Shown: one piece after another, positions 42,487-51,125 of the stretch
How positions within the stretch are numbered: position 1 is the stretch's first letter
Layout of the letters: each line of letters opens with the position of its first letter
Assembly (NCBI GenBank): GCA_030684575.1
Contig: JAUXVD010000008.1
Span: forward strand, 682,001 to 746,000
Reading direction: 5' to 3'
DNA: 64,000 nucleotides
DNA from: Nitrospirota bacterium
GTDB taxonomy: Bacteria; Nitrospirota; Nitrospiria; Nitrospirales; Nitrospiraceae
Translations under genes and position numbers: made by a program
The notes under the pieces: generated by a model
Seen by the model: only the letters and a program-made list of their open reading frames with translations
Databases searched by the model: none
What the model was told of the DNA's origin: nothing

Positions 42487-42591
42487 CTACAACAAATCAA
42501 AGTGGTAGAGAATGAGGAACACGGCCAAAATTATATTGACAACCATGCCGGCCAAAACTATAATGTCGAACACTTTTGAGTTTGCAATCAT
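42487..42591 (-). CDS. 34-residue single-helix membrane protein (minus strand)
   Basis: Reads MIANSKVFDIIVLAGMVVN then IILAVFLILYHFDLL: one 23-residue hydrophobic helix with a short polar N-terminus. ATG 42591 has GGGG upstream on the minus strand. It is divergent from the two small plus-strand genes. Too short for family assignment; it could be a small subunit like CydX of the bd-type oxidases, or a chance frame. Confidence 0.45.
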   Translation of the reverse strand: MIANSKVFDIIVLAGMVVNIILAVFLILYHFDLL

Positions 42592-42714
42592 CGATTTTCC
42601 CCTGATATTTCGTGTGCGGCAAAGAATTTTGAATAACATATGAATATCTGTGTGTCAAGAAATTCGCTGAACTGATCTAGGCGCGTATTATTTCCATCAG
42701 GAGAAGGAGACACG

Positions 42715-42837
42715 ATGGCAACAGTAGTAGCAGATAGCGAGTTTAAGGTTAAGGTCGGTCGGATGATTTTCTACATTACCTGCGCGGCAGGTTTGTGGTT
42801 TTTTTATTGGTTCGCAGGAATTCAGTGCCCCTGCTAA
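42715..42837 (+). CDS. 40-residue membrane protein ending in CPC
   Basis: A strong ribosome site (GGAGAAGGAGA, 42700-42710) stands before ATG 42715. The protein MATVVADSEFKVKVGRMIFY... has a polar N-terminus, one helix (MIFYITCAAGLWFFYWFAGI) and the C-terminus IQCPC. It lies upstream of the second small gene and bd-like oxidase 2. Tiny single-helix subunits are typical of bd and heme-copper oxidases, so a small oxidase subunit is the favoured guess. Confidence 0.6.
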   Translation: MATVVADSEFKVKVGRMIFYITCAAGLWFFYWFAGIQCPC

Positions 42838-42900
42838 GAAAAGGGCCGCTGTATTTCTGGGATTTTTTCAATGGCTGCAAGTTGTGAGGGAGGGAGTTTT

Positions 42901-43023
42901 ATGGGTCAGACAATCGTTTATACGGTGGTGTCACTCGTTATTTGTGTTGCCTTCTTCACGGCAGTGGATCATTTTTTGATGGATTCGCAAGGGCTGGATT
43001 TCTGGTATTTGTTCCGGAACTAG
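42901..43023 (+). CDS. 40-residue membrane protein
   Basis: ATG 42901 with GGAGGGAG upstream. One helix (VYTVVSLVICVAFFTAVDHFLM) followed by a short polar C-terminus (DSQGLDFWYLFRN). The C-terminal aromatic cluster recalls small oxidase subunits. It is 80 bases from the bd-like oxidase 2 start, on the same strand. Confidence 0.6.
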   Translation: MGQTIVYTVVSLVICVAFFTAVDHFLMDSQGLDFWYLFRN

Positions 43024-43103
43024 GTCCTGGTCTATTCAGTGATGAGTTGAGTTTGTAGGGAATTGTGATGAGTCTTTTCCGGAATGCATTAAGGAGGTAT
43101 CCC

Positions 43104-45017
43104 ATGGGTTTAGTGGCTGGGAAGAAGCTGTTCTCAATCATGGCGCTTTGCGCGATGATTGGCCTTCTCCTGCTCCCCATCGCCGTATCGCTTCCAACAC
43201 TGGCTATGGGCGCTGATGCGCCTGAAGAAGTGAAGAAGGATGGTGAGGCGAAGGTTGAGAAGGGGAGAGACGTCTATTATAAGACCGAGGGTATCGTTGT
43301 CGGCGCTCCTGCTCCGAAGACGGTCGATGGTCCTCGGGATTATCCGCGATACAACTTCGAGAGTCGGGTGTTGCTCTGGTTCGCAAATCAGCAGCACCTC
43401 TATTACGGAAGTTTTGTGCTCGCGGTTCCGATTTTCTGCATGGTCATCGAGTTCATGGGAGTGGTGACGAAGGATAAGGCGATGGCCAAGCGGTATGACC
43501 AGCTCGCCTATGACTTCATTAAGATCAGCCTGACGGCCTATTCGCTGACCGCCATTCTCGGCGGTATCCTGATCTTCACCTTCCTGACTCTCTATCCAGC
43601 ATTCTTCGGTTACTTATCCAGTATCTTCCGTCCGGTCATGCATATTTATGCATTGATGTTCGTGGCGGAGAGCGGAACCCTCTACATCTATTATTACGGT
43701 TGGGACAAGATGCGGGAAGGGTTCCTTAAGTGGATTCACTTGAGCATGTCCGTCATTTTGAACGTGATCGGAACGTTGCTCATGTTCCTGGCGAATTCAT
43801 GGATTGCGTTCATGATGTCGCCTGCCGGTGTCGATGAGCAGGGGCGCTACCTGGGGAACATCTGGCACGTCATTCATACCGCGCTCTGGAATCCGCTCAA
43901 TGTGCATCGTATTTTGGGTAACATGGCGTTCGGTGGCGGTGTCGTAGCGGCTTACGCCGCGTACAAGTTCTTGGCCTCCAAGACCGATGAAGATCGTGCG
44001 CATTATGATTGGATGGGTTATATCGCCATGGCGCTCGGCGTGGCGTTCTTGATCCCCTTGCCGTTTGCCGGGTATTGGCTGATGCGCGAAGTGTATGCCT
44101 ATCGCCAGCAGATGGGCATTACCCTCATGGGCGGGCTTCTGGCTTGGCTCTTCATCATTCAGGCTACGATGATCGGTATTCTCTTCCTCAGCACCAACTA
44201 CTATCTCTGGCAGGCTCTCGGTCGGATGCGTGGTGCTGAGAAGTATCAACGTTACATCAAGTATCTCGTGTTCGTTCTTTGTTGCGGCTACCTGGTGTTC
44301 ATTACTCCTCATACGATTGTCATGACTCCCGCCGAGCTCAAGGCGATGGGTGGTCAGCAGCACCCGGTGTTGGGAAACTATGGCGTCATGTCGGCTAAGA
44401 ACGGTGGAATCAATGTCATTATCACGACCACCATTCTGAGCTTCGTGTGGTACATGCGAGGCAACAAGGTCTCGACGGTATCCTGGTCGAAGTTTGGCAA
44501 TATCTTCATGGGCTGCTTTTTCGGTTGCGCCTACGTGAATATCATCGGACTCGCGGTCCTGGGATATTATATTCCGGCGAACGTGCGCGTCGGTCTGTCG
44601 GTTCCTCAGGTGGCGACGACCCTATCCTGCCTCTTCTTCATGTTTGCGCTCAATAGCTTCATGATGAAGGGTGCGAAGCAGATGGGGCCCATCGAGTGGG
44701 GGAAGATCTCGGCTCGTTCGCAATATGCGTTGATCATGCTCGCGACGGCCTTTACCTGGATGATGGGGTTGATGGGGTATATTCGCTCATCAGTCCGATT
44801 GTTCTGGCACGTGAATGAAATCATGCGAGATAACTCACCCTGGGCCTATACCCATACGGTGGGGTTCGCCGCAAACATGATTTCATTCAATGTGTTGTTC
44901 TTCTGGATCAGCATTCTCTTTGTCTTCTGGCTTGGTAGCCTGGGGGTGAAGAAGGCGCCAGTTGAAGCAAAGGCAGGGGTTCCTGGTGGCGCCGCACAGC
45001 CAGCTGGGAGTCACTGA
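43104..45017 (+). CDS. Cytochrome bd-like oxidase subunit I, paralogue 2
   Basis: A 637-residue membrane protein, clearly a paralogue of the protein at 37670. ATG 43104 is chosen for AAGGAGG at 43091-43097; the frame is open from 43065. After a leader (FSIMALCAMIGLLLLPIAVSLPTLA) and a charged periplasmic segment come ESRVLLWFANQQHLYYGSFVLAVPIFCMVIEF, WHVIHTALWNPLNVHRILGNMAFGGG, FAGYWLMREVYAYRQQMGITLMGG, TPHTIVMTPAELKAMGGQQHPVLGNYGVMSAKNG and RLFWHVNEIMRDNSPWAY. Against CydA, NPxxVxF(V)H of the second heme site is replaced by NPLNVHRILGN, and the GRQPW loop is lacking. The C-terminus is Ala/Pro-rich. Downstream come membrane cytochromes, its likely electron donors. Confidence 0.82.
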   Translation: MGLVAGKKLFSIMALCAMIGLLLLPIAVSLPTLAMGADAPEEVKKDGEAKVEKGRDVYYKTEGIVVGAPAPKTVDGPRDYPRYNFESRVLLWFANQQHLYYGSFVLAVPIFCMVIEFMGVVTKDKAMAKRYDQLAYDFIKISLTAYSLTAILGGILIFTFLTLYPAFFGYLSSIFRPVMHIYALMFVAESGTLYIYYYGWDKMREGFLKWIHLSMSVILNVIGTLLMFLANSWIAFMMSPAGVDEQGRYLGNIWHVIHTALWNPLNVHRILGNMAFGGGVVAAYAAYKFLASKTDEDRAHYDWMGYIAMALGVAFLIPLPFAGYWLMREVYAYRQQMGITLMGGLLAWLFIIQATMIGILFLSTNYYLWQALGRMRGAEKYQRYIKYLVFVLCCGYLVFITPHTIVMTPAELKAMGGQQHPVLGNYGVMSAKNGGINVIITTTILSFVWYMRGNKVSTVSWSKFGNIFMGCFFGCAYVNIIGLAVLGYYIPANVRVGLSVPQVATTLSCLFFMFALNSFMMKGAKQMGPIEWGKISARSQYALIMLATAFTWMMGLMGYIRSSVRLFWHVNEIMRDNSPWAYTHTVGFAANMISFNVLFFWISILFVFWLGSLGVKKAPVEAKAGVPGGAAQPAGSH

Positions 45018-45041
45018 TCATCTTTAGGATCTTGCTTGGGG

Positions 45042-45072
45042 GAGTGGAGGCACGTGGTACGTGCCTCCACTC
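45042..45072. terminator. Hairpin between bd-like oxidase 2 and the cytochrome gene
   Basis: GAGTGGAGGCACG (45042-45054), loop TGGTA, CGTGCCTCCACTC (45060-45072). A 13-bp perfect stem with no T-run; it may stabilise the upstream mRNA or attenuate the operon rather than end transcription. Confidence 0.5.
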
Positions 45073-45099
45073 TTACCAAAACCTCAGGAGGTTACAATC

Positions 45100-46413
45100 G
45101 TGGGCGATCTGATAAACGAAGCAATTTCAATAGGGTGGCCGCTGCTCGCGCTTCTCGCGGGGCTTCTCGTGTATTCCCTGGTATCGATTAGCGATCCAGT
45201 GGCAAAGAAACGCGCAATATTCAAGCTCTTTATTGGCATCATCGCAGCGTTCATGCTGTTGGTCGCAATTGCGCATTACAAGACCAGCTTCTATGAAGCG
45301 AATCGGATGCTGCCGGTCTCTTTAGTGCTTATCACCGCGATGTGCTTCATGATGGGAATCTACTTCCCCAATCAAGCCGCATTACTGAAGATCGGCGGCT
45401 TTATGTTTTTTGTCGCGGCCGGTCTCTCCGGATATGGGAATTGGCTGCCGCAGGTTGAAGGAGGATTCCCACCAAAAGAAGAGAAGATCCAGTTTGAGTC
45501 GATGACTGCACAGCAATTGGCCGATGAAGGCGAAAAGATCATTTTCGGTGGTATCGGGCAAAATAAGGTTCAGGGCGCGATTGGAAAAGGGCAATGTCCT
45601 CTTTGTCACGCATTCCACAAAGGAATGTTGGGAGAGCGTGCGCCAAACCTTGATGGTATTCCTGAGCGCGCAGGCAAAGAGCGGCTGGAAGATCCTAAGT
45701 ATAGCAAGGGAAAGCCTGCGGGTAGAGACTATGCTCAGAAGGAAGCTTTTCCTGGAGCGGGTACCGCAGAGAATGGCCAGGAGTATATCGCTGAATCCCA
45801 CGCCTGCCCGAGCTGTTATGTTGTTGCCGGCTTTGGCGTGAAGGGTACGAACGATAAAGAAAGCCCAATGCCTGCCATCCACAAGCCACCGATCTCGCTG
45901 AGTCTCCCAGAGTTGGCGGCTGTGGATACGTGGCTTTATATCCGCGAAGGGCGCGATGCTCCGACATACGAGGAAATCATCAAGTCGTATGAAAAGTTTG
46001 TTCCTGAGGCGGATAGGCCGAAACAGCAAGACGATAAGGCCGCCGGTCCACCCAGCGCCTTGATGGCGGATGGAACTGAGCCGGTCGATCAGATTTTTGC
46101 AAAGGCTCAGTGCGTGGCTTGCCATACGATCCCTGGCATTCCTGGGGCGGTCGGCACGATCGGTCCTAAACTGGAAGAGGGGACAAATGCCCCGCTTCGC
46201 ATAAAGAGTGCGGATTATAAAGGTACAGCAAAGACCACTCCTGATTATATCATGGAGTCGATCATTTCACCGAGCGCCTATGTCGTGAAGCCATTTCCAG
46301 ACAATACGATGCCCAAGGTGTTCGGGCAGAAGCTCAGTGCCGGGGCTCTGAAGAAGATCGTCGATTATTTGTCACAGGTAAAGGCGGGATCGCCGCCGCC
46401 GAAGATTTCATAA
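45100..46413 (+). CDS. Membrane cytochrome c with two intact heme motifs and one altered one
   Basis: A 437-residue protein. GTG 45100 follows AGGAGG at 45086-45091. About four helices at the N-terminus (WPLLALLAGLLVYSLVSI; AIFKLFIGIIAAFMLLVAIAHY; LPVSLVLITAMCFMMGIYF; GGFMFFVAAGLSGYGNW) carry a periplasmic part with CPLCHAF and CVACHTI. A third site that should be a heme motif reads CPSCY, so it lacks the distal His. The region TMPKVFGQKLSAGALKKIVDYLSQV closes a cytochrome c domain with Met as probable sixth ligand. It likely passes electrons to the bd-like oxidase upstream. Confidence 0.82.
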   Translation: MGDLINEAISIGWPLLALLAGLLVYSLVSISDPVAKKRAIFKLFIGIIAAFMLLVAIAHYKTSFYEANRMLPVSLVLITAMCFMMGIYFPNQAALLKIGGFMFFVAAGLSGYGNWLPQVEGGFPPKEEKIQFESMTAQQLADEGEKIIFGGIGQNKVQGAIGKGQCPLCHAFHKGMLGERAPNLDGIPERAGKERLEDPKYSKGKPAGRDYAQKEAFPGAGTAENGQEYIAESHACPSCYVVAGFGVKGTNDKESPMPAIHKPPISLSLPELAAVDTWLYIREGRDAPTYEEIIKSYEKFVPEADRPKQQDDKAAGPPSALMADGTEPVDQIFAKAQCVACHTIPGIPGAVGTIGPKLEEGTNAPLRIKSADYKGTAKTTPDYIMESIISPSAYVVKPFPDNTMPKVFGQKLSAGALKKIVDYLSQVKAGSPPPKIS

Positions 46414-46456
46414 TCGTGCCTGTCTACCTCTTTTGTTCAGCAAAGGGAGTTTGCCG

Positions 46457-47494
46457 ATGAAAGCATTAATGTCAGTCGCGGCACTCATAGGAGCAGTTGG
46501 GATACTCCTGCTTGCCGGAATGATTGTCGATATCATTCCGTCAAATACAGTGCGCCTGGTCGAAGGTTACATGCCCATGCAAGTGCTTTTTGAGCTCACG
46601 CTATTTGTTGCGGGCTTTACAGGGTTGAGCTACATGTTGAGTTCCATGGGAATGGCGGTCCCTCGCTTTTGGCAGGGGATTTCGTTTTGGGCGTTCATTC
46701 TCCTGTACTTGAAGTATCGCGTGTATCCGCCAATCCCGTTCAGTGTTCGTGCGATGTACGGGACTGTCTCGCTCGTATCCGTCTTCATGTGGGTCTCTGC
46801 GAGTGAAGAAGATTGGAAGAAGTTCAAGCAGCCGATCATGAATATCCTGGATGCTCAATCCGGGGTGAACAAGCTGTTGCGGTACGCCTACTTGGTGGTG
46901 TTGCCCATTCTGATCGGTGGATTTTCCTATAACGCGATGGTGCCGAAGTCGGAGGAGCCCATCGAGTTGCGCACGGTGCATCCGGCGCCACCCGCCAGCA
47001 CCAAGGTGCATGGCAAGACGTACACGCTCCAAACGTCGCAGAATCCCTATCGTGTCAACCTCGAAGGGAAGTTCGATCAGGAATATAGCAACGCGAATAT
47101 TGTGGAACAGGGCATGGGTCGGTTGATGAAGCCGAACGCCAATCCCTGGGATAAAGATGCTCAGGGCTATCTGAAGTATGTGCGTGAGGGAGGAGAGATC
47201 TTCTTCCAAAACTGCCACTTCTGCCACGGCGATAACCTGAACGGTCGCGGCCTCCATGCTTTCGCGTTCAATCCAATTCCTGCGAACTTTACTGATCCGG
47301 GAACGATTGCACAATTACAGGAAACGTTTATTTTCTGGCGCGTCTCCAAGGGTGGAATCGGGTTGCCGAACGAAGGCTTCCCCTGGGCCTCAGTGATGCC
47401 ACCGTGGGAGCAGCATCTGACTGTAGACGAAATCTGGAAAGTGATCTTGTTCGAGTATTGGCATACGGGGTATTACCCCCGAACCTGGGACTAA
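46457..47494 (+). CDS. Membrane cytochrome c, monoheme
   Basis: A 345-residue protein with about five helices at the N-terminus (LMSVAALIGAVGILLLAGMIVDII; MQVLFELTLFVAGFTGLSYML; FWQGISFWAFILLYLKY; GTVSLVSVFMWVSA; LLRYAYLVVLPILIGG) and a periplasmic cytochrome c domain with CHFCH and a probable Met ligand in WASVMPPWE. ATG 46457 has AAAGGGAG at 46442-46449. It is 43 bases behind the preceding cytochrome gene and belongs to the same operon. Confidence 0.8.
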   Translation: MKALMSVAALIGAVGILLLAGMIVDIIPSNTVRLVEGYMPMQVLFELTLFVAGFTGLSYMLSSMGMAVPRFWQGISFWAFILLYLKYRVYPPIPFSVRAMYGTVSLVSVFMWVSASEEDWKKFKQPIMNILDAQSGVNKLLRYAYLVVLPILIGGFSYNAMVPKSEEPIELRTVHPAPPASTKVHGKTYTLQTSQNPYRVNLEGKFDQEYSNANIVEQGMGRLMKPNANPWDKDAQGYLKYVREGGEIFFQNCHFCHGDNLNGRGLHAFAFNPIPANFTDPGTIAQLQETFIFWRVSKGGIGLPNEGFPWASVMPPWEQHLTVDEIWKVILFEYWHTGYYPRTWD

Positions 47495-47544
47495 TCGTTC
47501 ACGGGAATTTCTAGCCAACCTGGATTTACGACATGAGGGAAACC

Positions 47545-49320
47545 ATGAAGAATTCGTTTAGTCTGAAGGCGGGGGCGCTCCTCGCGACTGCCTTTGGAAT
47601 TATCCTGGTCTCCGGGAGCACCGGGGGCGTAGCGTTTGCCGTAGAAGCCCTTCCTGAGGGTTTCAAGAAGGCTGAATTGTCGCCTGAACCTGCTGCCGAC
47701 ATGATTGAGGCAGGCAAGCGTGTGTACTTTACCAAGTGTGTTTGGTGTCACGGCGTCGATGGTGCGGGCGATGGGCCTGGCGCAGACCGTCTCTGGCCTC
47801 GTCCCCGTAACTTCAACCAGGGGACGTTCAAGATTCGGCGCACGGCGAGCGGTGAGTTGCCGTTGTTCGATGCCAAGAAACCTATTCCTGGTCAGAACGA
47901 TCTGTTTGAGACCGTCACGCATGGTCTGCCAGGTTCAGCCATGCCATCCTGGGAAGGCATTCTGACGGAGGAGCAACGACTCCAAGTGTTGTCTTTCGTG
48001 ACCACCCAGCTGGTGAAGGACCGGAAGTTTACGGATAAGCAGTCCGAGAGCCAGACCGTGTTGCAGTTGGACGAACTGAAGCCGATTCCCGTCTCAGAGG
48101 AGAGTTTAAAGAAGGGCGCAGAGCTTATCGTCGAAAAGAAGTGCGTGGAATGTCACGGCGCTGAAGGCCGTGGCGACGGCAATGCGTTCAATCTGAAGGA
48201 CGATTGGGGCTTTTCGATTCAGCCGGCCGACTGGCACAAGTGCTGGAACTTCAGGGGCAGCCGCCAAGATCCCTATAACGTCAAAAACATTTTCCGGACA
48301 TTCTCAACTGGAGTCAACGGTACTCCGATGCCTTCGTTTGCTGACAACAGCACGGTCGAAGAACGGTGGCACATTGCTAACTTTGTGAACTCGCTGTGTG
48401 AGCGGGAAGCCGACGGGAAACCCCTTTCAATCGATCCATTGGCAGACAAGCCGAAGATCAACTTCGTGGTCTCGTCAGGTGTGGTTGAAGGAGAGATTCC
48501 TGCAGATCCAGAGCATGAATTGTGGAAGAATCGGGCCAGGCGGTATGTGGCAATGGGTGGTCAGATCACTCACAAGCCAAGAAACTTCGTGAATCGGATC
48601 GACGATATTTGGGTGAAGTCCCTCTACAACGACAAACATGTCGTATTCATGTTCCAGTGGGACGACCGGACGAAGAGCGTAGCCGAAGGGAAGTTGCCTT
48701 GGGCGCCAACGTCCGTGAATGTCGATGTCAAAGAACAAGATCCGAAGACCGGCGAAGAGGGTTCGATTGCCGCGCATCAGAATAACTACACGGTGTATAA
48801 CGATGCGATCGCGATGCAAACGGCCGTGAAGTGGAAGGAGCTTCCGGCGCCGATTAAACCACGGTATCTGTTCGGCAGCAACGAGCAGTTCCCTGTTGAT
48901 ATTGTGAAGTGGGAAGCTGATGGCTCACTCCGTGCCTTTGAAGGTACCGGTTGGGACAAGGACTTCACCCAACGCGATACCTACGAAGAGAACATCAAGA
49001 TTCTTCACTCAGAGTGGAAGAATGGACGGTGGACGGTCATCATTCAACGTCCTTTGGGAAACAAGAAGGATCAGGATTACGACGAAGATACGTTCTTCGA
49101 AATGGGACAGTATATTCCCACGGTATTCTTTGCTTGGGACGGCCACAATGGCGACGCAGGGCGGAAGATGGCCGTGTCGGCCTTCTACTACACCTTCCTG
49201 GAGCCACCAACGCCTCGCGAAGCCTACATCTATCCGGTTGTGATTGCCTTTGGTGTGGTCCTCCTGGAAGGGTGGGTTCTCACGAGACGATCCAACAAGC
49301 GGAAGGGAAAGACGCTCTAA
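47545..49320 (+). CDS. Diheme cytochrome c fused to an ethylbenzene-dehydrogenase-type heme-binding domain (NxrC-like)
   Basis: A 591-residue exported protein; ATG 47545 is preferred because GAGGGAA lies just upstream (a second ATG at 47533 is possible). Leader, then two cytochrome c domains with CVWCH and CVECH (each with a Met in AMPSWEG and PMPSFAD). From about residue 325 there is an EB_dh/NarI-gamma-like beta domain (DDIWVKSLYNDKHVVFMFQWDDRTKS, WTVIIQRPLG, MAVSAFYYTFLEPP), which binds heme b in chlorate reductase, ethylbenzene dehydrogenase and proposed NxrC proteins. A C-terminal helix (AYIYPVVIAFGVVLLEGWVL) anchors it. It may link a molybdo-enzyme or quinone pool to the oxidases. Confidence 0.83.
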   Translation: MKNSFSLKAGALLATAFGIILVSGSTGGVAFAVEALPEGFKKAELSPEPAADMIEAGKRVYFTKCVWCHGVDGAGDGPGADRLWPRPRNFNQGTFKIRRTASGELPLFDAKKPIPGQNDLFETVTHGLPGSAMPSWEGILTEEQRLQVLSFVTTQLVKDRKFTDKQSESQTVLQLDELKPIPVSEESLKKGAELIVEKKCVECHGAEGRGDGNAFNLKDDWGFSIQPADWHKCWNFRGSRQDPYNVKNIFRTFSTGVNGTPMPSFADNSTVEERWHIANFVNSLCEREADGKPLSIDPLADKPKINFVVSSGVVEGEIPADPEHELWKNRARRYVAMGGQITHKPRNFVNRIDDIWVKSLYNDKHVVFMFQWDDRTKSVAEGKLPWAPTSVNVDVKEQDPKTGEEGSIAAHQNNYTVYNDAIAMQTAVKWKELPAPIKPRYLFGSNEQFPVDIVKWEADGSLRAFEGTGWDKDFTQRDTYEENIKILHSEWKNGRWTVIIQRPLGNKKDQDYDEDTFFEMGQYIPTVFFAWDGHNGDAGRKMAVSAFYYTFLEPPTPREAYIYPVVIAFGVVLLEGWVLTRRSNKRKGKTL

Positions 49321-49353
49321 CGTTCATCTGAGCGAGAGAGTCTGGAGAAGCAT

Positions 49354-49386
49354 GAGGGGGTGGGGTAACCCACCCCCTCTTTCTTT
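49354..49386 (+). terminator. Intrinsic terminator at the end of the cytochrome operon
   Basis: GAGGGGGTGGG (49354-49364), loop GTAA, CCCACCCCCTC (49369-49379), then TTTCTTTT. Confidence 0.88.
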
Positions 49387-49407
49387 TGGGCCGTCGGCTA
49401 TGAGGGC

Positions 49408-50028
49408 ATGATGGAGCGTGACATAACCGGCGTCCTGCTTGCCGGAGGGAAAAGCCGGAGAATGGGCGAAGATAAACGGCATCTCGTTGTGGGGGAGCAA
49501 ACACTCCTTGAGCGAGGACTCGCCGTGCTTCGCTCAATCTTTCAAGAGGTGTTGGTCGTCATTGCGCAGGACAGTCCTGTACTCGATGTCGATGCGAGAG
49601 TTGTTCGAGACCTGGTACCGGATTGCGGTAGTCTTGGAGGGTTGTATACGGGGCTTACAGAGGCCACGGCACCCTATATATTCGTGGTCGCCTGCGATAT
49701 GCCGTTTCTGGATCAGGCGGTCATTTCCCAGTTCACTAGTCGAAGAACGTCTACAGATATTGTCATGGCGAAACTTGCGGGCCGGTTACATCCAATGCAT
49801 GCCTTGTATAGCAAACGGTGCCTGCCCGTCATTGAGCAGATGGTGTTGGCGCGACAGCTCAAGATCCAAGAGATCATGTCGTGCGAGTTCCTCCGGGCCC
49901 AATATGTAACTGAGGCGGATCTGCTTGGTATCGATCCCTCCGGACGTTCTTTTCAAAATGTGAATACACCTGCAGATCTTGAAGTCGCGCGATCCCTGCT
50001 GGCACAGTCACCTCCATCTGGACAGTAA
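49408..50028 (+). CDS. mobA: Molybdenum cofactor guanylyltransferase MobA
   Basis: Attaches GMP to molybdopterin to give the MGD/bis-MGD cofactor used by periplasmic oxidoreductases such as Nxr. Signature at the N-terminus: GVLLAGGKSRRMGEDKRHL (nucleotide-binding GGxSxRMGxxK), followed by PDCGSLGGLYTGL, YIFVVACDMPFLD and HPMHALYSKRC. 206 residues, normal length. Starts at ATG 49408 or the next ATG at 49411. Completes the moeA/mobB set at 4.9-6.8 kb. Confidence 0.93.
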   Translation: MMERDITGVLLAGGKSRRMGEDKRHLVVGEQTLLERGLAVLRSIFQEVLVVIAQDSPVLDVDARVVRDLVPDCGSLGGLYTGLTEATAPYIFVVACDMPFLDQAVISQFTSRRTSTDIVMAKLAGRLHPMHALYSKRCLPVIEQMVLARQLKIQEIMSCEFLRAQYVTEADLLGIDPSGRSFQNVNTPADLEVARSLLAQSPPSGQ

Positions 50029-50036
50029 GGTACAGC

Positions 50037-51026
50037 GTGGCAAGAACGATCGTCATGATCCACCCAGGCGGCCTTGGCGATGTGTGCTTGGCTGTGCCTG
50101 CCATGATTCGATTGCGCAACCGTTTCCCCAGCCATCGGCTCCTGCTCTGTGCAGGAAGCCAAGTCTCAACGCTGCTGCTTGCATGCAGGATTATTGATGA
50201 CTGGACCTCTGTGCAGAGACGTGCTTGTGCGGACCTGTTCGCCGGTTCGGTTACGGATCAGCTACAGACATGGTTGGAGGATTGCGATCTTGCCATTGGC
50301 TGGATGGAGGATGTCGATGGCAGGCTGAGTGGGGTACTCAAGGCAGCTGGCATCCGCGAGGTGATCATGAGGTCTCCCTTCTCACTCATGATCTATGCGA
50401 CACATCAACGCGATCGGTTTCTTGAGGCGATCAATGAGGCGCCGTATGACGGCGAGGGGCACGCAGGGCTGATGGTATCGGAACCGCTCCTTTCTCTCGG
50501 ACAGGCCTGTCTTGAAACGGCGGGTCTTTTGAGCGGCCAACCTTTTGTTATCATTCATCCGGGGAGTGGGAGCGTCCATAAGTGTGTGGCCCCAGAGATA
50601 CTCGCGTCCGTCGTTTCCGCGCTTCAGCATTCTGGAATGATTCCAGTGATTCTCGAGGGGCCGGCAGACCGGGAGCCAGTCGAGCGGCTTTTTCAGGCAT
50701 GTAGACAACCGCCGGTTGTCTTGAAGGGCCTGGATATTCGCACCGTTGCCGGGGTGCTGGCTCACGCTCGGTTCTTTCTTGGGCAAGATTCTGGCGTGAC
50801 ACATATGGCGGGGTTGCTAGGGGTGCGTACGGTGGCTCTCTTTGGTCCAACTGATCCTAATCGTTGGGCTCCCAGCGGCACACATGTCACTATCGTGCAG
50901 GGGCTTCCTTGTCTCTGTCGTTCTTGGGGCGACGTTCGTCGCTGCGAGGATCAGCCCTGTCTCAAGATATCGCAGCAGGATCTTGTGTCACTCTGTCTGG
51001 CACAGCTCAGAGAGGCTGTGGTTTGA
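50037..51026 (+). CDS. Heptosyltransferase-like family 9 glycosyltransferase
   Basis: A 329-residue GT-B enzyme of the ADP-heptose:LPS heptosyltransferase family. N-terminus IVMIHPGGLGDVCLAVPAMIRLRNRFP; C-terminal domain FVIIHPGSGSVHKCVAPEILA, VILEGPADREP and FLGQDSGVTHMAGLLGVRTVALFGPTDPNRWAP. Begins at GTG 50037, nine bases after mobA. Likely acts on lipopolysaccharide core or another cell-surface glycan. Cysteines near the end (CLCRSWGDVRRCEDQPCL) are unusual. Confidence 0.9.
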   Translation: MARTIVMIHPGGLGDVCLAVPAMIRLRNRFPSHRLLLCAGSQVSTLLLACRIIDDWTSVQRRACADLFAGSVTDQLQTWLEDCDLAIGWMEDVDGRLSGVLKAAGIREVIMRSPFSLMIYATHQRDRFLEAINEAPYDGEGHAGLMVSEPLLSLGQACLETAGLLSGQPFVIIHPGSGSVHKCVAPEILASVVSALQHSGMIPVILEGPADREPVERLFQACRQPPVVLKGLDIRTVAGVLAHARFFLGQDSGVTHMAGLLGVRTVALFGPTDPNRWAPSGTHVTIVQGLPCLCRSWGDVRRCEDQPCLKISQQDLVSLCLAQLREAVV

Positions 51027-51125
51027 CAGAGAATCCCCTTCGTCTGCCTTGTCACTAACTATCCCGTATGCTACAGTGGCCAGTTCGTTTTTCCTTTCAT
51101 TGCTAATGACTTAGGAGTTTTTATC

